64,000 nucleotides of DNA from Ditibartonella apis (lineage in GTDB: Bacteria > Pseudomonadota > Alphaproteobacteria > Rhizobiales > Rhizobiaceae). Numbering within the stretch: the first letter of the stretch is position 1; the number at the start of each line of letters is the position of its first letter. Positions 60,652 to 64,000 of the stretch are shown here, piece after piece. Made by a program: the position numbers and the translations under genes. The notes under the pieces were generated by a model. The model did not search any database. It worked only from the letters and a program-made list of their open reading frames with translations, and was not told the DNA's origin. Location: contig NZ_LXYU01000002.1 in assembly GCF_001952075.1 (NCBI RefSeq), positions 1-64,000 of the forward strand. The letters run 5' to 3'.

Positions 60652-61929
60652 TTATGCTTCAATCCGGTCCTGCCCGCCCATATAGGGGCGTAGAACTTCC
60701 GGTATGACCACAGAGCCATCTTTTTGCTGATAATTTTCCATTACTGCAATGAGACAGCGCCCGACAGCAACGCCCGAGCCATTCAGAGTATGAACAAAGC
60801 GCGGTGATTTTTCACCTTCTTTGCGGTAACGCGTATTCATGCGCCGAGCCTGAAAATCACCACACACCGAGCAGCTTGAAATTTCCCGATAAGTATTTTG
60901 TCCAGGAAGCCATACTTCGAGGTCATATGTTTTGCGGGAACTAAATCCCATATCGCCGGTACACAAAGTAATTGTGCGGAACGGAAGACCCAGACGTTTT
61001 AAAATATCTTCAGCGCAACCGGTCATGCGTTCCAATTCATCCAAAGAACTGTCTTCATCGGTAATAGACACCATTTCCACTTTCCAGAACTGGTGCTGAC
61101 GCAACATACCGCGCGTATCACGACCGGCAGCACCGGCTTCGGAACGGAAGCATGGGGTCAATGCCGTGACGCGAATCGGAAGTTTTTTTGCATCCAGAAT
61201 GTCGCCTGCAACAAGATTTGTGAGCGGCACTTCTGCTGTAGGAATAAGCCACCTTCCATCAGTTGTCTCGAACAGGTCTTCGGCAAATTTTGGCAATTGG
61301 GCAGTACCGAAAAGTGCGCTTTCACGAACGAGAACAGGAACTGAAACTTCGCGATAACCATGTTCCAGAGTGTGGACATCAATCATGAATTGGCCAAGTG
61401 CTCTTTCGAGCCGGGCAAGCTGTCCCGACAGTACTGTGAAACGCGCGCCAGAAAGTTTGACTGCGCGATCAAAATCCATTTGCCCGAGTTTTTCACCGAT
61501 TTCAAAATGTTGTTTTGGCTCGAACGGGAAAGTCGGTGGTGTGCCCACCTTATAACGTTCGACATTGTCATTTTCGTCGCGCCCTACCGGCACATCGTCA
61601 AGCGGAATATTAGGAATACGTGACAGTGCGTCATCAAGCGCTGCTGTCAGATCTTTACCTTTTGCTTCCGCAGTTGAAAGAAATGTTTTGAGCTCGGACA
61701 CTTCCGACTTCAAAGCTTCGGCCTTTTTTGCATCACCGGATGCCATAGCCTGTGCAATTTCTTTTGAAGCGGCGTTACGTCTTTCCTGTGCAACTTGCAC
61801 GTGAGAAACGTGGTTACGACGCTCGAGATCAAGCGCTATCAGTTTCTCTGCCTGCGGTTCGGCATTGCGTTTTGCCAAAGCTTCGTCGAGTTTCTGCGGA
61901 TTTTCCCGAATCCATTTGATATCAAGCAT
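60652..61929 (-). CDS. serS: Seryl-tRNA synthetase
   Basis: Charges tRNA-Ser. The N-terminal coiled-coil arm (residues about 25-110) contacts the long variable arm of the tRNA. The class II core shows motif 2 in [15 protein letters not shown] with [11 protein letters not shown], and motif 3 in [16 protein letters not shown]. The ATG at 61929 has AGGA 8 nt upstream and gives 425 residues, the family length. It lies between tatC and surE. Confidence 0.97.
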   Translation of the reverse strand: MLDIKWIRENPQKLDEALAKRNAEPQAEKLIALDLERRNHVSHVQVAQERRNAASKEIAQAMASGDAKKAEALKSEVSELKTFLSTAEAKGKDLTAALDDALSRIPNIPLDDVPVGRDENDNVERYKVGTPPTFPFEPKQHFEIGEKLGQMDFDRAVKLSGARFTVLSGQLARLERALGQFMIDVHTLEHGYREVSVPVLVRESALFGTAQLPKFAEDLFETTDGRWLIPTAEVPLTNLVAGDILDAKKLPIRVTALTPCFRSEAGAAGRDTRGMLRQHQFWKVEMVSITDEDSSLDELERMTGCAEDILKRLGLPFRTITLCTGDMGFSSRKTYDLEVWLPGQNTYREISSCSVCGDFQARRMNTRYRKEGEKSPRFVHTLNGSGVAVGRCLIAVMENYQQKDGSVVIPEVLRPYMGGQDRIEA

Positions 61930-61990
61930 CAAGATATTCCTGTACAAATTTTTTTAATTCTATTTCTTTTCTTAAACCACAATGGACTGA

Positions 61991-62788
61991 TCAGGAAGCC
62001 TTGTTATTTTCTTTTGCCTGTTTCTTTTCAATCCAGCGTGAAACGATAATAGAAACTTCATAAAGAAGAATTGTCGGAAGAGCGACGCCAAACATCGTAA
62101 AGAAATCGGAAGGTGTTACCATTGCAGCAACAACAACAGCAATCAGGATTGCCCATTTCCGTTTCGAAACCAGCATTTTCGACGTAATAAGACCGGCTTT
62201 TGTTAACAGGCTCGTAACAAGAGGAAGCTGGAAAATAAGGCCGAATATCAGAATGAAAGACTGCATGAAGCTCAGATAATCCGAGATACGTGCAATAAAT
62301 TCAACTTTCAAATGAGAATCAGGCAATAATTGTTGCGATAATGAAAACCACAACATCATCGGTGCAAGCACACAATAAACAAATGCACCGCCCAAAAGAA
62401 ATAATATCGGCGCACTGATGAGAAACGGCAAAAAAGCGCGCCGCTCGTTGCGATAAAGCCCCGGCGCAATAAAGCTGTATAACTGGAACGCAAGATACGG
62501 AAATGACAAAATGACACCGCCAAAAGCTGCAAGCTTCATTTTTGTCAGAAACGTTTCCCAGACCTGCGTTGATTGCAAACGGATGCTGTCAGGATTGCCG
62601 CCGGAGATTTTCATTGCCCATTGATAGGGCCACAACAGAAAATTCAGGATGTAATCTTTGACAAAAAAGCAGATAATAAAGGCAATAGCAAATGCAATCA
62701 AAGATACGATAATCCGATGTCGCAACTCTATCAAATGATCCAGCAGCGGCGCCGAGCTTGCTTCGACTTCGTCTTCATCCTCATGCAC
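61991..62788 (-). CDS. tatC: Sec-independent protein translocase TatC
   Basis: TatC recognises twin-arginine signal peptides. Six transmembrane helices are visible in 265 residues. Family motifs are LIELRHRI near the N-terminus, FLTKMKLAAFGG, the AGLIT-K-RKW segment and the late VTPSDF. The N-terminal cytoplasmic tail is acidic (EDEDEVEASS). It is 21 bp downstream of tatB in the tatA-tatB-tatC-serS operon. Confidence 0.96.
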   Translation of the reverse strand: MHEDEDEVEASSAPLLDHLIELRHRIIVSLIAFAIAFIICFFVKDYILNFLLWPYQWAMKISGGNPDSIRLQSTQVWETFLTKMKLAAFGGVILSFPYLAFQLYSFIAPGLYRNERRAFLPFLISAPILFLLGGAFVYCVLAPMMLWFSLSQQLLPDSHLKVEFIARISDYLSFMQSFILIFGLIFQLPLVTSLLTKAGLITSKMLVSKRKWAILIAVVVAAMVTPSDFFTMFGVALPTILLYEVSIIVSRWIEKKQAKENNKAS

Positions 62789-62809
62789 GATGATTTTTTC
62801 CTATTTCAT

Positions 62810-63580
62810 TCAAACGTCGGCAACGGTTGTCTTTTTAACCCGTGAAGCAGCCCGTTTTACAGTTTTCTGGTTTTGTGCAGGAGCTTTCATAGCCCCTACT
62901 GAAGCGGTCTTTTCCGGCGATGACGACTTTGCTGTCGCTGATACTTTACGTTTTGTTGCCGTTTTGGGTTTCAACGCCGCAGTTTGTTTTGTTGTTATCT
63001 TGCCTTTAGACGCTTCTTCAGCTGTCGGCTTTCCTTCTTTCACTTCAAAGGATGTTGGCGTTGCCGGATGTTCCTCCGTTGCCACGCTATCACCTCCTGC
63101 AGAAGCTGTCGAAACCGTTGCTGATTGGAACTTTTCGTCATCAACTATTCTCACAGTGCTGGACGTGACGTCAGCAGACGACGAATGATTTGCCGATGTT
63201 TCGTTATCTTTATTACTAGAAGACTTATCAGCCGCTTGCTCTGAAGCAGAATCTTGCGGCTTCGACTGCTTATCGTCCTCCTGACTAACCTCGATACTCG
63301 CTTTCACATCCTTTGCAACATCGCGAATAGGATCGAATATTTCCGTTAGCTTCTTGCGAGGATCGAGGTCTTTGACGTCGGTGAGGGTCTTTTGCAAATC
63401 ATCAAGCTCGGCTTCATGCATAGCTTCGTCGAATTGGCGACGGAATTCGTTTGCTGTCGTGCGCATGCGCGCAGTTGCCTTGCCAATAGCTTTCAGCATT
63501 TTTGGCAAGTCTTTCGGGCCGACCACAACAATCAGCACGATAAGAATGACAATAAATTCCGGTCCATCAATTCCGAACAT
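62810..63580 (-). CDS. tatB: Sec-independent protein translocase TatB with long tail
   Basis: TatB forms the substrate receptor with TatC. One N-terminal membrane helix (MFGIDGPEFIVILIVLIVVVG) is followed by the amphipathic helix with GPKDLPKMLKAIG. At 256 residues it has a long disordered tail. The middle part is rich in Ser, Asp and Glu, and the last 50 residues are rich in Lys, Ala and Thr. It lies 63 bp downstream of tatA. Confidence 0.95.
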   Translation of the reverse strand: MFGIDGPEFIVILIVLIVVVGPKDLPKMLKAIGKATARMRTTANEFRRQFDEAMHEAELDDLQKTLTDVKDLDPRKKLTEIFDPIRDVAKDVKASIEVSQEDDKQSKPQDSASEQAADKSSSNKDNETSANHSSSADVTSSTVRIVDDEKFQSATVSTASAGGDSVATEEHPATPTSFEVKEGKPTAEEASKGKITTKQTAALKPKTATKRKVSATAKSSSPEKTASVGAMKAPAQNQKTVKRAASRVKKTTVADV

Positions 63581-63643
63581 TATTCAAAGACCCTTTCCGA
63601 CAAGAAAGGCTTTTGCAAGAAAAGCTCTGACAACAAGAAAATA

Positions 63644-63973
63644 TTACGATTTTGTTGTTTTACGTTGCGTCGTTTTGGCTTTTGGCTTGGATGCACGTGG
63701 TGCGGCTTTTTTTGCGGTTGATTTTCTCGTGTTTGCAACCTGCTTCACCGGTTCAATTGTTTCTTCCGGTTTAACATCAATGGTTTTGATTTCAGGCCGC
63801 TCGGCAGGTTGTTGAGATTCAACCTCTTCATCGTCCTCTTTCAAGCCTTTTTTGAAACTCTTGATACCTTTGGCAAAATCTCCCATAAATTCCGAAATTT
63901 TACCACGACCGAATAGGACAAGAATGATGAGTAGGATCACTATAAGGTGAACTGGTGAAAGGAAATTTCCCAT
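63644..63973 (-). CDS. tatA: Sec-independent protein translocase TatA
   Basis: TatA makes the pore of the Tat system. It has one short membrane helix (about residues 6-22), the [21 protein letters not shown] amphipathic block and a C-terminal Lys/Ala/Thr-rich tail within 109 residues. It lacks the extended size of TatB and precedes it in the operon. The start ATG at 63973 is coupled to the frame upstream through TAATG. Confidence 0.95.
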   Translation of the reverse strand: MGNFLSPVHLIVILLIILVLFGRGKISEFMGDFAKGIKSFKKGLKEDDEEVESQQPAERPEIKTIDVKPEETIEPVKQVANTRKSTAKKAAPRASKPKAKTTQRKTTKS

Positions 63974-64000
63974 TATGTACTCTCTTCGATGCTGGAACTG
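63973..64000 (-). CDS. 3' end of an upstream gene, possibly scpB
   Basis: The minus-strand frame reaching in from the window edge ends SSSIEEST with a TAA that overlaps the tatA ATG. In related Rhizobiales scpB (chromosome segregation) lies just before tatA. Only nine codons are visible, so identity rests on position alone. Confidence 0.35.

Overview
The window is a stretch of alphaproteobacterial (Rhizobiales) core chromosome, most likely from a Bartonella-like member of the Bartonellaceae with moderate GC. Evidence for this is the linked gene blocks tRNA-Tyr/tRNA-Gly/tuf, clpP-clpX-lon-hupB, ntrY-ntrX-trkA, ispDF-cinA, pdhABC-lpdA-lipA-ratA, trpDC-moaC-moeA, yajC-secDF and tatABC-serS-surE-pcm-nlpD. 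A RirA-type iron regulator, an NDUFA12-type complex I subunit, a fused IspDF and an E1-beta carrying its own lipoyl domain point the same way. I see no insertion sequence, prophage, CRISPR array, integrase or plasmid gene. Most coding sequence is intact housekeeping.

Layout. 0-1.8 kb: 5' part of tuf and two tRNAs behind a near-consensus promoter, with rlmB divergent. 1.9-6.9 kb: an envelope operon (L,D-transpeptidase, BASS/ACR3-like transporter, rhomboid protease), an orphan lipoprotein, DUF2155 and NDUFA12, then a GNAT acetyltransferase. 6.9-10.2 kb: gatB, tig and tRNA-Leu. 10.9-13.7 kb: trmFO, gph and a YrbL-family kinase-like protein on the plus strand. 13.7-19.0 kb: the HU/Lon/ClpXP protein quality-control cluster. 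19.5-25.3 kb: ntrY-ntrX-trkA and a GT32-type glycosyltransferase. 26.2-28.5 kb: rirA, ispDF, cinA. 28.9-30.2 kb: a ferric-reductase-like flavocytochrome. 30.4-38.4 kb: ftsB, then pdhABC, an SGNH hydrolase, lpdA, lipA and ratA (pyruvate to acetyl-CoA plus lipoate synthesis). 38.7-46.6 kb: TM2 protein, eno, kdsA, pyrG, a second L,D-transpeptidase, secG, tpiA. 46.7-52.2 kb: ppiD-trpD-trpC-moaC-moeA. 52.3-57.7 kb: yajC-secDF with homologues of two mitochondrial complex I assembly factors, and a DUF815 ATPase. 57.7-64 kb: nlpD, pcm, surE, serS, tatCBA.

The genes fall into functional neighbourhoods: protein export and membrane insertion (SecG, SecDF, YajC, TatABC, PpiD, Tig), protein turnover (Lon, ClpXP, HU), envelope remodelling (two YkuD enzymes, a degenerate M23/LysM lipoprotein, FtsB, KdsA), central carbon metabolism (Eno, TpiA, PDH complex) and sensing (NtrYX, TrkA, RirA). 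I did not find an obviously new defence, mobile or biosynthetic system. The most unusual points are a Cys/His-rich insert in the BASS/ACR3-like transporter, an NtrX without the GAFTGA loop where ntrBC and dusB would be expected nearby, a possible Irr box in front of rirA, missing zinc ligands in the NlpD-like protein, kinase-like motifs in YrbL, and several geneless intervals with strong inverted repeats. Synteny statements are from memory of related genomes and are inference.
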